Shown here piece by piece: positions 17,609 through 25,847 of a stretch of DNA of 64,000 bases. Below the pieces are notes generated by a model that was not told the DNA's origin, searched no databases, and worked only from the letters and a program-made list of their open reading frames with translations. Source of the stretch: Actinopolyspora biskrensis (GTDB taxonomy: Bacteria > Actinomycetota > Actinomycetes > Mycobacteriales > Pseudonocardiaceae); the NCBI RefSeq assembly GCF_013408175.1, contig NZ_JACBYW010000006.1, positions 248,001 through 312,000 on the forward strand. Direction: 5' to 3'. Position numbers and translations under genes: made by a program. Numbering within the stretch: the first letter of the stretch is position 1; each line of letters opens with the position of its first letter.

Positions 17609-18597
17609 GCTCCCTCCTGCCTGGTGAGCTCGCGCAGCACCGCGCTGAGGGTGTTGCGGGTCATGGGGATCTTGAACGCGTTGTCGCGCAGTGCCCGCGC
17701 TTCGGCCAGCTCCGCCTCGGCCGCGTTCCGGAAGGTCTCCTCGGTGGCCGGGGCGCCGCGCAGTGCCTCCTCGGCGGCGGTGGCCCGCCACGGTTTGTGC
17801 GCCAGTCCACCGAGGGCGATGCGGGCGTGGCTGATCGCGCCTTCGGAGACCTCGACGACGGCGGCCACCGAGACCAGGGCGAACGCGTAGGAGGCGCGGT
17901 CCCTGACCTTGCGGTAGGTGGAGCGGGAGCTCTCGGAGGGAGCGGGCAGCTCGACGGCGGTGATCAGCTCACCGTGCTCGAGCACGGTCTCGCGCTCCGG
18001 TTCGTCGCCCGGGAGCCGGTGCAGCTCGGTCACCGGGATGCGGCGCTGTCCCTCCTGCCCCCGGACCAGCACGGTGGCGTCGAGCGCGGCCAGGGCCACG
18101 GCCATGTCGGAGGGGTTGGTCGCCACGCAGTGCTCGGAGGCCCCGAGGACCGCGTGGTAGCGGTTCCAGCCCTCCAGGGCCGAGCACCCGGTTCCCGGTT
18201 CGCGCTTGTTGCACGGCGTGCTCGTGTCCTGGAAGTAGGAGCAGCGGGTGCGCTGGAGCAGGTTTCCCCCGGTCGTGGCGAGGTTGCGCAGTTGCCCGGA
18301 GGCCCCTGCCAGCAGCGCCTGGGCCAGCACCGGGTAGCGCTGGCGGATCACGTGGGAAGCCGCGAGGTCGCTGTTGCGCACCGTGGCGCCGATGCGCACC
18401 CCGCCGCCGGGCAGCGCCTCGACGGAGTCGTACGGCAACCGGGTGATGTCGACCAGCTTCCCCGGTTCGGTGATCCCCAGTTTCATGTGGTCGACGAGAT
18501 TGGTCCCGCCGCCGATGTACCTCGCCTCGGGATCACCGCTGACGGTCGCGATCGCGCTGTCCGCGTCGTCCGCGCGTTGGTAGTCGAATGGTTTCAC
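17605..18597 (-). CDS. paoB: FAD-binding subunit with additional iron-sulfur motif (PaoB-like)
   Basis: A 330-residue subunit of the molybdenum hydroxylase that passes electrons from the iron-sulfur subunit to the acceptor. FAD-binding motifs are YIGGGTNLVDHMK and LATTGGNLLQRTRC. Four clustered cysteines (TRCSYF, TPCNKREPGTGC and EHCVATN) match the [4Fe-4S] site characteristic of PaoB/YagS. This separates it from ordinary xanthine dehydrogenase FAD subunits. Start GTG at 18597, overlapping the stop of the 2Fe-2S gene by GTGA; its own stop overlaps the large-subunit start. Confidence 0.85.
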   Translation of the reverse strand: MKPFDYQRADDADSAIATVSGDPEARYIGGGTNLVDHMKLGITEPGKLVDITRLPYDSVEALPGGGVRIGATVRNSDLAASHVIRQRYPVLAQALLAGASGQLRNLATTGGNLLQRTRCSYFQDTSTPCNKREPGTGCSALEGWNRYHAVLGASEHCVATNPSDMAVALAALDATVLVRGQEGQRRIPVTELHRLPGDEPERETVLEHGELITAVELPAPSESSRSTYRKVRDRASYAFALVSVAAVVEVSEGAISHARIALGGLAHKPWRATAAEEALRGAPATEETFRNAAEAELAEARALRDNAFKIPMTRNTLSAVLRELTRQEGA

Positions 18598-19097
18598 TCG
18601 GCGGCCTCTCGGATGGCTGAGACGATGTTGGCGTAGGCACCGCAGCGGCAGAGGTTGCCGCTCATCCTTTCCCTGATCTCCTCGTCGTCCAGTTCGGGCG
18701 GTTCGTCGAGGTCCTCGGTCACGTGGCTGGGCCAGCCCGCCTTGACCTCGTCGAGCATCCCGACGGCCGAGCAGATCTGGCCCGGGGTGCAGTACCCGCA
18801 CTGGAAACCGTCGTTGTCGAGGAAGGCCTGTTGCACCGGGTGCGGTCGTTCGTCCTCGGCCAACCCCTCGGCCGTCACGACCTCGCTGTCGTCGTTGGCG
18901 ACGGCGAAGGTCAGGCAGCTGGTCGCCCGGCGGCCGTCGAGCAGCACCGTGCACGCGCCGCACTGCCCGTGGTCGCACCCCTTCTTCGGCGAGGTCACCC
19001 CCATTCTCTCCCGCAGCGCGTCCAGCAAAGTGGTCCGGGTGTCCACGGACAGCGTCCGCCGCTGCCCGTCCACCCGCAGCGTTATCTCCGCGTCCAT
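18594..19097 (-). CDS. paoA: 2Fe-2S subunit of molybdenum hydroxylase (PaoA-like)
   Basis: A 167-residue protein with two [2Fe-2S] sites. The N-terminal plant-ferredoxin-type cluster is GCDHGQCGACTVLLDG with a later cysteine in TSCLTF; the C-terminal helical cluster is FQCGYCTPGQ and LCRCGAY. The ATG at 19097 (MDAEITLRVDG) is chosen because the hydroxylase domain starts right there. E. coli PaoA has a Tat leader; none is seen here, so the complex is probably cytoplasmic. First gene of the three-gene operon. Confidence 0.86.
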   Translation of the reverse strand: MDAEITLRVDGQRRTLSVDTRTTLLDALRERMGVTSPKKGCDHGQCGACTVLLDGRRATSCLTFAVANDDSEVVTAEGLAEDERPHPVQQAFLDNDGFQCGYCTPGQICSAVGMLDEVKAGWPSHVTEDLDEPPELDDEEIRERMSGNLCRCGAYANIVSAIREAAE

Positions 19098-19340
19098 CCG
19101 ACGGGCGCCTCTCCTCGCGTACTGGTGGTGCTGGATGACAACGCCCCCCGCCAGGGGGCGTCTTTTGATCATCCTACGCGGACCGGCGAGTTCGGAACCA
19201 CGATTCGTCGTGCGGAAACGAGCACCGCAGGGCTCGTTCTAACCCGATCGGAGGCATCCGACACGAGAGCCGCACGGCGGAAAGGGGGCGGAATGTTTTC
19301 CGCCCCCGTGCCCGTCGGAAACGAACCGGCACCGTACGAA

Positions 19341-20204
19341 TCAGCTCTCGTGCTCGACGGGTATCCAGAGCTCGCAGGACATCTCGGTTCCGTCCGCGGA
19401 GAGCTCGGTGCGCAGGATCTCCGGTCCCGCGACGCTGCGGTGGGGATTGGACGGGAACCATTCGGTGAACACGTCCCGCCAGAGGTACTGCGCGGCTTCC
19501 GGCGCCTTGCCACTGGTGGGGAACACGGCCCACTTGCCCGCGGGAACGAGTCGTTCGGCCAAGCCTTCCGTCGCGGGGGACGCGGACACGACCCCGTGCA
19601 GGTAGTCCACGCTGCTGCCTTCCGCCCGGGAGGCGTCCAGCGGTTCCACGGCGGAGACGATGCCGCGCGGCTCCTGGTCCGAGAACGCTTCCAGGAGCTT
19701 CAGCTCCGCGGCGCCGATTCCCGAGACGAAGTCGGCTATGGCACTGTTGTGTCCTTCGTGGACCATCGGGACCTCGGTGCGGTGGCCGATGAGCCGGAAG
19801 GCCTCCTTCTCCACGATCCGGTGTTCCATCGGTGTGCTCCCTTCGACCGTCAGGTGAAACGTCATCCGTGGTTGGGATCGGAGGGCGGCACCGCGACTCC
19901 TCGCCTCGGACGGCCCGACGCCGTGCACGGAGCGGAACGCACGGGCGAACGCCTCGTTGGAGCCGTAACCGTGCTCGACGGCGATGTCGAGCAGGGACCG
20001 TTCACCGGAGAGCACGGCTCCCGCGGCCAGGGTCATCCTGCGCCTGCGCACGTACTCCGACAGCGGGATCCCCGCCAGGGCGGAGAACATCCTGCGGAAG
20101 TGGTGCTCCGAGGTGCGCGCGATCCGGGCCGGTTCCCGGACGTCGATCTCCTCGGTGAGGTGACGTTCGATGTGTTCCATGGCCTCGTTGAGGTGTTCGA
20201 GCAC
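19341..20204 (-). CDS. AraC-family regulator with GyrI-like effector domain
   Basis: A 287-residue regulator. The N-terminal double helix-turn-helix covers about residues 1-105, with DIAVEHGYGSNEAFARAFRS and a terminal GPSEARSRG. The C-terminal half is a GyrI-like small-molecule binding domain (MEHRIVEKEAFRLIGHRTEV, SVDYLHGVVSAS and the terminal CELWIPVE). Proteins of this layout, such as Rob and SoxS-like sensors, respond to hydrophobic or cationic compounds. It is about 240 bp upstream of the PaoABC-type operon on the same strand, so control of that operon is possible but unproven. The gap 19098-19340 has no gene that I can see. Confidence 0.85.
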   Translation of the reverse strand: MLEHLNEAMEHIERHLTEEIDVREPARIARTSEHHFRRMFSALAGIPLSEYVRRRRMTLAAGAVLSGERSLLDIAVEHGYGSNEAFARAFRSVHGVGPSEARSRGAALRSQPRMTFHLTVEGSTPMEHRIVEKEAFRLIGHRTEVPMVHEGHNSAIADFVSGIGAAELKLLEAFSDQEPRGIVSAVEPLDASRAEGSSVDYLHGVVSASPATEGLAERLVPAGKWAVFPTSGKAPEAAQYLWRDVFTEWFPSNPHRSVAGPEILRTELSADGTEMSCELWIPVEHES

Positions 20205-20315
20205 GGTGGCCTCCCTCCCCGACTTCGAAGCTAGGCGCTGCCCGGGCCTTCCGACCCGACGATCCGTGTCCGTTGCGATCGGCCCGCTCCGGACGTCGGC
20301 GGCGGACCACCGGGC

Positions 20316-20618
20316 TCACGGGGTGTCGGCGCGCTCGAGTTCGGCCCTGGTGCTCTCCGGGGTCCGGTGTCCGGAGTCGTACGGGCAGCCCGCGCAGGTG
20401 CTCTCCGGTTCGGAAGGTTGTTCCAGCAGGACGTTCCAGCAGTACCAGCAGGTGGGGCACTGGATCCAGTCCATCTCGCTGGGGGTCGCCAGCGGAAGCG
20501 CCGAGCCGCACGCGCTCTCCAGCACGGGCGAGCCGTCCCACCGCCTGCCCCGGAAGGCGTGGCGCCTGCCCTCGGGCGCGGGCACCGGCATCCAGAAGTG
20601 CGGGCGCTCGAAATCCAT
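20316..20618 (-). CDS. Small cysteine-rich, probable zinc-binding protein
   Basis: A 100-residue protein with ATG at 20618 and a strong GGAGG five bases upstream. Cysteines occur as CPTCWYC and later as CAGC, a pattern suited to a zinc ribbon; the central ALPLATPSEMDWIQCPTC is followed by an acidic tail. I do not recognise a named family. It is divergent from a BldC-like regulator, and the 118-bp shared region contains two direct repeats, which suggests coordinated control. A role as a zinc-ribbon partner or regulator is inference. Confidence 0.7.
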   Translation of the reverse strand: MDFERPHFWMPVPAPEGRRHAFRGRRWDGSPVLESACGSALPLATPSEMDWIQCPTCWYCWNVLLEQPSEPESTCAGCPYDSGHRTPESTRAELERADTP

Positions 20619-20644
20619 CGGACCTCCTCATAAAAATGCTCAAT

Positions 20645-20706
20645 CTGCTAAAAGTGCTAACAAGCGAATCTTAACCGAACTGCTAAAACCGCTAAAGCGA
20701 CAAGCG
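20645..20706. promoter_or_regulatory. Two direct repeats between the zinc-ribbon gene and the BldC-like gene
   Basis: CTGCTAAAAGTGCTAA starts at 20645 and CTGCTAAAACCGCTAA at 20680, 35 bp apart, each followed by CAAGCG. Within each unit GCTAA-type half-sites are also repeated head to tail. The region is strikingly AT-rich for this genome. Direct rather than inverted repeats suit a BldC-type protein, which binds DNA head to tail. Confidence 0.6.
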
Positions 20707-20736
20707 TCGACCGATCGAGCGAATTACCTTCGGGGC

Positions 20737-20928
20737 ATGTCCGATCGACTGCTGACGAGCGGGGAGCTGGCACGAGCCCTCGGGATCTCCCACCAGTCGA
20801 TCACGCACTACGCCCGCACCGGCCAGCTGGAACCCGCGCTGACGACACCGGGCGGTCACTACCGCTGGGAGCTCGACGACGTGAAGCGCCAGCTCCGCGA
20901 GCTCAACGAGCGCCGCCGCAGGGGCTAG
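20737..20928 (+). CDS. BldC-like single-domain MerR-type DNA-binding protein
   Basis: A 63-residue protein consisting almost only of a winged helix-turn-helix: LLTSGELARALGISHQSITH, then YARTGQL and TPGGHYRWELDDVKRQL. The GGHYRW wing is characteristic of MerR/excisionase-type domains. There is no effector domain or dimerisation coiled coil, as in Streptomyces BldC. ATG at 20737. It is divergent from the zinc-ribbon gene, with direct repeats in between. It may also be viewed as an excisionase-like protein, but no integrase is nearby. Confidence 0.78.
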   Translation: MSDRLLTSGELARALGISHQSITHYARTGQLEPALTTPGGHYRWELDDVKRQLRELNERRRRG

Positions 20929-21065
20929 GGACGCTGATCCCTGAAGAGAGCGCGCTCTCCTTGTGATCAAGAACACTTCCTGCGCTGTTCACCGTGGACG
21001 TGAACCCGTTCCGGTCGTGACTAACCTGTTCCGGACCGTTGCTGCCGTGCTGGTGTGAGGTACGG

Positions 21066-21440
21066 ATGGGAAGCGTTTCCGTCGGTGGTGAAGTAGCCGA
21101 GGCCGCGCGGCGACTGCACGCCGATGAGTGCTCACTGGCGGAGTTCCTTCCGGTGTTCGCCGCCGGGTTCTTCTACACGCGCACGTCCGCCGAGTCGCCG
21201 AAGTTGTTCGTAGCCGATGTGTCCAGCCAGGGATGTTGGGCGTGCGTGTTCACCACCAAGCAACGCCTGGCCTCGCATGCCGGAGAGTGCGATTACCTGG
21301 GGTTGAGCGGTGGGGAGTTCGCACGTTTCGTTCCTGCCGATGTGGGCTTGGTGATCGATGTGGAGGACGAACACGCGGTGTCGTTACCTCCATCGGTGCT
21401 GGCCGAGGTCGCGACCATGCCGCTCGCGGAAGAGGAGTGA
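21066..21440 (+). CDS. SseB-like N-terminal domain protein, first gene of the type VII cassette
   Basis: A 124-residue protein with ATG at 21066. Segments LAEFLPVFAAGFFYTRTS, CVFTTKQRLASH and FVPADVGLVIDVEDEHAVSL follow the pattern of SseB-family domains (reporting of VFTSxxRL and VGLVVNPGxxHxV-type blocks in that family is from memory). The biochemical role of such domains is unclear; they often occur next to type VII secretion substrates in actinomycetes. It is followed after 6 bp by a WXG-like gene, then the toxin gene, so the four genes are likely one transcript. Confidence 0.6.
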   Translation: MGSVSVGGEVAEAARRLHADECSLAEFLPVFAAGFFYTRTSAESPKLFVADVSSQGCWACVFTTKQRLASHAGECDYLGLSGGEFARFVPADVGLVIDVEDEHAVSLPPSVLAEVATMPLAEEE

Positions 21441-21446
21441 CCGGGT

Positions 21447-21740
21447 GTGAGTGATGTGCGGGTGACGATGCGGGCTCTGCTGGATGCCTCCGGCGGAGTG
21501 GACGCGGCGATCGAGCAGGCGAACGAGGCGAACGTGGGCGGACTCGGCGAGGAGTCGTCCATCTACGGACACGAACGGCTGGCCCGGTCAGTAGCCGGAT
21601 TCGGCGATGCGTGGAAGTACGGGGTCTCGGTGCTGCTGCGCGATGCCACCGGCCTGCGCGATGCGCTGTCCGACAGCGCGAAGACGTACGCGGAGACGGA
21701 GAACGTCAACGTCGATCGTCTGATGTCGTCCGGGGAGTGA
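21447..21740 (+). CDS. Small WXG100/ESX-like protein of the toxin cassette
   Basis: A 97-residue, largely helical protein starting with GTG at 21447, preceded by AGAGGAG. Its size and a central FGDAWKYGVSVLLRD turn fit helical-hairpin proteins of type VII systems, although a strict WXG is not seen. It sits 6 bp before the toxin gene. Such partners are needed for export of substrates carrying a type VII signal domain, or act as their chaperones. Family assignment relies mainly on size, helix pattern and context. Confidence 0.6.
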   Translation: MSDVRVTMRALLDASGGVDAAIEQANEANVGGLGEESSIYGHERLARSVAGFGDAWKYGVSVLLRDATGLRDALSDSAKTYAETENVNVDRLMSSGE

Positions 21741-21746
21741 GCGACC

Positions 21747-22934
21747 GTGGCCGAATTGGGCAGCACCACGGACCCCCGTGCTCTGGTTCCAGGCAAGCCG
21801 GACGCCGTCCGGGAGGAAATCGCCCAGTGCAACAGAACGAGCGCCGCCTATCTGCGAGCCGGGGACGGACTCAAGCACCTGGATACCGCCGACTGGGAGG
21901 GCAAGGCAGCCGACGCGTTCCACGAAGCCTTCGACGGCCATCCGAGCGCCTGGATCAAAGCCGGGGACGCGTTCCTGGATGCGGCGAACGCGCTGACCGA
22001 GTACGTCGAAACTCTGGAGTGGGCCCAGCAGCGGGCGGGTGAGGCGATCGCGGTGTGGCGGGAGGGGCAGCAGGCAGGCGAGCAGGCGCGCGCCCAACAC
22101 GAAGCCGCTGTTCAGCAGGCCCAGCAGGCAGGCGAGTCACCACCGGAGTTCACCGATCCGGGGGCGGAGAAACGGCAGCAGGCCCAAGACCTGTTGCATC
22201 GAGCCCGTGGGCAGCTGAACGAGGCCGGGGAACGCGCCGCCGACGCTCTCGACGACGCACGTGATCGCGCCCCGGACAAACCCGGTTTCTGGGGAAGCGT
22301 CGGTTCCGGGGTGTCCCAGTTCTTCCAGGGGGTGGGCGACTGGGCCGGCGACATCGGCGACATCGTCACCAATCTGGACCAGATACCGGCCAGCGTGCGC
22401 TCGGCTTTCGCTCATCCGGTCGAGTTCGCCAAGGGTATGGTCTCCTGGGACCAGTTCCACACCAATCCCACCCGGGCGGCTGGCCACGTACTGCCCGACG
22501 CGATCCTGAGTGCCCTCGGCGGAGCCGGAGCCGCCAAGAAGGGCGGCGATGTCCTCTCCGGCGTGAACACCGCCCTGAAGTCCGCCAAGAGCCAACGTAT
22601 CCTCGACAAGGCCACCTACAACGGCAAGAACATCGCCGACCACGTAGCCAATCGGGGCACCGACATCGGTCACGAACCCCCAAAGAAGAAAAAGACGCCG
22701 ATGCGACACGTTGATAGTGCTGAGGACATAAACGAAGCCTGGGAAAATCTTTCCCGAGGTGGAACGCCGATAGAACGCCCCGGTTATGACAAGATCGTCA
22801 TGCTTCCCGACGGAAGCACGGTTGGATATCGCACCAAAAGCGGACAAGGACCGGAGAGCACGGTACTGGACTTACGAGATCCGACCAAGAACGAACTCAA
22901 GATTCACATCGATCCGAAACAAGGAGGAAAATAA
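21747..22934 (+). CDS. Polymorphic toxin with N-terminal type VII secretion signal domain
   Basis: A 395-residue protein starting with GTG at 21747. The first 130 or so residues match the actinobacterial T7SS signal domain: TDPRALVPGKPDAVRE, DTADWEGKAADAFHEAFDG and TLEWAQQRAGEAIAVW. A helical linker and a glycine-rich hydrophobic part (LSALGGAGAAKKGGD) follow. The last 80 residues after PPKKKKT are a small domain with KIVMLPDGSTVGYRT and a terminal LKIHIDP, like the C-terminal nuclease domains of polymorphic toxins; an RNase of the BECR group is my guess. Bases 22680-22930 are less GC-rich than the N-terminal part, a sign of module exchange. The next gene should encode immunity. Confidence 0.72.
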   Translation: MAELGSTTDPRALVPGKPDAVREEIAQCNRTSAAYLRAGDGLKHLDTADWEGKAADAFHEAFDGHPSAWIKAGDAFLDAANALTEYVETLEWAQQRAGEAIAVWREGQQAGEQARAQHEAAVQQAQQAGESPPEFTDPGAEKRQQAQDLLHRARGQLNEAGERAADALDDARDRAPDKPGFWGSVGSGVSQFFQGVGDWAGDIGDIVTNLDQIPASVRSAFAHPVEFAKGMVSWDQFHTNPTRAAGHVLPDAILSALGGAGAAKKGGDVLSGVNTALKSAKSQRILDKATYNGKNIADHVANRGTDIGHEPPKKKKTPMRHVDSAEDINEAWENLSRGGTPIERPGYDKIVMLPDGSTVGYRTKSGQGPESTVLDLRDPTKNELKIHIDPKQGGK

Positions 22935-22936
22935 CG

Positions 22937-23281
22937 GTGGAACTTCCACAGGAATTTATTGACGATGTTCTCGATCTCGGCGAGGACGACGATGTTCAGT
23001 TTATAGACCTGGCTTACCTCCTCAAGGAGGACACCGGAGAGGAAGCGAACCTCGTCGAGCGGACGGTGGATTCCGCTATCATTCTCATGGATCGTGGATA
23101 TCTGTACCCAGGAGATATCGTCGACAACATGTTCCACCGCTGGAAGGCCCCTCGCGAGGAGATCATCGAACGTTTCCGCCAAGGCCAGCAAGAAGTGATG
23201 CGAGGCGAGGGACAGTTCAACTTCGGGGACATCTGCTGGTTTCACACCTCCAGCTACAGCGGCCCTGGCGAGGCCAGCTGA
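22937..23281 (+). CDS. Probable immunity protein
   Basis: A 114-residue, strongly acidic protein starting with GTG at 22937, two bases after the toxin stop, with AGGAGG just before it. It is rich in Asp and Glu (FIDDVLDLGEDDDVQFIDL) and predicted helical, with ERTVDSAIILMDRGYLYPGD in the middle. It has no signal peptide or recognised enzymatic motif. Position, size and charge fit a cytoplasmic immunity protein that masks the basic toxin tip. The family was not recognised. Base composition is AT-richer than the flanks, like the toxin C-terminus. Confidence 0.68.
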   Translation: MELPQEFIDDVLDLGEDDDVQFIDLAYLLKEDTGEEANLVERTVDSAIILMDRGYLYPGDIVDNMFHRWKAPREEIIERFRQGQQEVMRGEGQFNFGDICWFHTSSYSGPGEAS

Positions 23282-23392
23282 ACCGCGACGCGGCCGGATG
23301 GGCCCGGCTAACTCCGGAGTCACAACACTCTCGCGGGATGCGGCAGTTACAGTTTGCGCCGTAGCAGCAGTCGTCAGTGGTGAGGATTCGTC

Positions 23393-25339
23393 ATGCCGAG
23401 GTCACGAACCTGGGTTGTGGTCGCGTCCCTGTCGGCGTCAGTGGGCGTCAGCATCCTGATCATCGGTACGGCTGTCACCGAGGGGCTGGGAACCGGCAAC
23501 GACCTCGCGGGCATCGTCGCCGCTGTCGCCACGCTCATTCCGCTGGCGTGGACAGTCATCTCGGCGACGAGATCGGGGGCGGACACGGAAGACCCGGCAG
23601 AGCTGCTCGCGGCCGCGGTGAGCGAACAGTGGGAGAAGGCCGCGCGGGAACGAGGACTCGTGCGACCACACCCACTTCCGGTGTGGTGGCGTCGTTCGAA
23701 GTCACCGGTGGCCGGACCGGTAACCGCCGCCACTGAGACCACACCATCAGGAGCCCGCTTCGATCCGCTCCCGGGGCTGGACACCGTGGACCGCGAACAC
23801 CTCGAGGAAGGGGACGCGGCAGCGCTCCACACGGTGTACGGCGGATTGGCCTCGGGACGACTGCTGCTGCTCGGTCCCGCCGGTTCCGGTAAGAGTTCGG
23901 CGGCGATCCTGCTGCTGTGCGAGGCGCTGCGCTTCCGCGAGCACGCACCGGAAGGGGATCGGGCACGAATCCCCGTACCGGTGATGTTCACCCTGCACGG
24001 TTGGACTCACGAAACCGCAGTCACCGACTGGCTGACCGACAAGCTCGTCGAGAACTACCCGATGTTTCGCGGCCGTCGCGAGCACGCCGCCAAGCTACTG
24101 GTCACCGGCCGGGTGGCGGTGTTCCTAGACGGACTCGACGAGATGCCCGAATACCTGCGCTCCAGCGCGCTCACGGCACTGGCCGACGCCCCGTTCCGGC
24201 TGGTAATCACCAGCCGCATCGACGAAGCCCTGACCACAGCCAAGACAACGATCCTGACCGGGGCCGTCGCCCTCGAAATCCAACCCGTTCCCTCGGACAC
24301 TGCGGCCAAGTACCTACTCGAACCACTGGTCGACCCGCCGCCACCCTCCTGGAAAGTACTCGTTGAGCACCTCACCGGCAGCTCGGACAGCGCTGTCGGC
24401 GACGCACTGGACAACCCGCTCACGCTCAGCCTTCTGCGCGACGTCTACGGGGCAACCGAACCCGTCGACGAACTCCTCGACACCACCCGCTTTCCCACCT
24501 CAACCGACATCGACAACCACCTGCTCGACCACGCGATCCACGCCGCCTACCGCCTCCGCCCGGGGCGACCACCACCGCCCTACACCGCCGAAGCAGCCCA
24601 CCGCACCCTGCGATACCTCGCCTCCCGCATGACCGCCGCAGGAACCCGCGACCTCGCCTGGTGGCAGTTGCCCAGACTGGCCAGTGAGAACCCCACAGCC
24701 GCAACTCCCCTGTCCCCCAAACAGCTGAGGTTGGCCCCGAGCGCGCTCAGATACGGGCTTATGCACGGACTCCCGGCCGGGCCTGCAACCGGGCTCGCGA
24801 TCTGGCTCAAGACTGGCCCCACGGCTGGACTCGTAGCGCTCGTTACTGCGCTCGCAGTCGGTCTCATAGGCGGCGGGCTTTTCGGCCTCGTACTCGGACT
24901 CGTGAGCTCGGCTCAGGATTCGAAGGAAGTCGAACGGGAAGTCCGAGGCCCTGTGGAGATCTGGGTTCAAGACCGGAGGGCTGGGCTCACGTACGGGATC
25001 ACGATGGGGCTCGCAGGCAGCCTCTCAACCGGCCTCCTCACTGGCTACACGGTCGGGTTCGCAGCCGGGGCCACGGTTGGGATCGTCGTCGGGCTCGGCC
25101 TTGGGACTTTAACAACCTTCAGCGGTTTCGCATCTAGCTCAACCACGGCATCCTTTGCTCGACTCTCGATCGCACACCGCACCCCGCCACGAATGATCCT
25201 CTTCCTCGAGGACGCCCGTGCACGGAACCTGCTCCGGACGGTCGGACCCCTCTACCAGTTCCGCCACGCCGAGATTCAGGACAGACTCGCCTCCACATCG
25301 ACCGAGCAGCCTGCACGCGAAGCCGGGGCTCCCGACTGA
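23393..25339 (+). CDS. Membrane-associated NACHT NTPase
   Basis: A 648-residue protein. Two hydrophobic segments at residues 8-27 and about 37-58 should anchor the N-terminus. The NACHT NTPase follows: Walker A GPAGSGKSSA (161-170), Walker B VAVFLDGLDEM (241-251) with the small residues and acidic pair typical of NACHT, and a sensor-like LVITSRI. After about residue 450 there is a hydrophobic part with GL/GxxxG repeats that could form several membrane helices, then a short basic tail. Bacterial NACHT proteins include antiphage defence sensors, but related membrane forms are common in actinomycetes with unknown role. It starts 111 bp after the immunity gene. Confidence 0.82.
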   Translation: MPRSRTWVVVASLSASVGVSILIIGTAVTEGLGTGNDLAGIVAAVATLIPLAWTVISATRSGADTEDPAELLAAAVSEQWEKAARERGLVRPHPLPVWWRRSKSPVAGPVTAATETTPSGARFDPLPGLDTVDREHLEEGDAAALHTVYGGLASGRLLLLGPAGSGKSSAAILLLCEALRFREHAPEGDRARIPVPVMFTLHGWTHETAVTDWLTDKLVENYPMFRGRREHAAKLLVTGRVAVFLDGLDEMPEYLRSSALTALADAPFRLVITSRIDEALTTAKTTILTGAVALEIQPVPSDTAAKYLLEPLVDPPPPSWKVLVEHLTGSSDSAVGDALDNPLTLSLLRDVYGATEPVDELLDTTRFPTSTDIDNHLLDHAIHAAYRLRPGRPPPPYTAEAAHRTLRYLASRMTAAGTRDLAWWQLPRLASENPTAATPLSPKQLRLAPSALRYGLMHGLPAGPATGLAIWLKTGPTAGLVALVTALAVGLIGGGLFGLVLGLVSSAQDSKEVEREVRGPVEIWVQDRRAGLTYGITMGLAGSLSTGLLTGYTVGFAAGATVGIVVGLGLGTLTTFSGFASSSTTASFARLSIAHRTPPRMILFLEDARARNLLRTVGPLYQFRHAEIQDRLASTSTEQPAREAGAPD

Positions 25340-25846
25340 TCAGCCGGTCACACCGCCGAGGGCCTCGGCCAGCAGGTCCAGCGCACCGGTGACCTGCTCG
25401 CGCTGCCGCGCGGTGAGCGAGCTCAGCACCCGGCCCTCGAGCACCAGCTGCCGGGGGAACACCTCGTCTATCCGCTGGCAGCCGAGCTCGGTGATGCGCA
25501 CCAGGACAGCGCGCCGGTCGGCCGGGTTGGGCTCCCGCGCGACCAGTCCACGGTCGTCCAGCTTGGACAGGATGCGCCCTATCGCGGCCCGCGAGCACCC
25601 GCGCAGCCTGGCGAGCTCGCGCGCGATGATGGGTTCCTCCAGGTGCCGCAGCAGCACCAGCACGTCCACTTCCGGCGGGGAAAGCGACGCTCCGGAGAAG
25701 GCCGGTTCCACCGCGGTCTCGTGCAGGGCCTGGATCAGCTTGAGCCGCCCGAAGACCTCCATCGAGGAAATGTCCAGGTCCGGACGCGCCCGCCGCCACG
25801 CGTCGTGAATGTCTCCCAGGGTGTCAGCGCACACGTGCACTCCCAA
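25340..25846 (-). CDS. MarR-family transcriptional regulator
   Basis: About 168 residues from TTG at 25846; a GTG at 25840 is equally possible. The winged helix-turn-helix is seen in ELARLRGCSRAAIGRILSKL followed by the wing DDRGLVAREPNPADRRAVLV, then the C-terminal dimer helix with LTARQREQVTGALDLL. MarR proteins usually repress a divergent exporter gene and are released by the exported drug. Here the divergent neighbour is a Bcr/CflA-type drug exporter, and an 18-bp palindrome abuts this start, so autorepression and exporter control are likely. Its stop touches the NACHT gene stop. Confidence 0.9.
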   Translation of the reverse strand: MGVHVCADTLGDIHDAWRRARPDLDISSMEVFGRLKLIQALHETAVEPAFSGASLSPPEVDVLVLLRHLEEPIIARELARLRGCSRAAIGRILSKLDDRGLVAREPNPADRRAVLVRITELGCQRIDEVFPRQLVLEGRVLSSLTARQREQVTGALDLLAEALGGVTG

Positions 25847-25847
25847 T

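Noticed and set aside
20737-20928. Excisionase of an integrated element
   Set aside because: The domain could be an excisionase, but no integrase, attachment-site repeats or tRNA gene was found nearby; the direct repeats and divergent gene fit a BldC-like regulator better.
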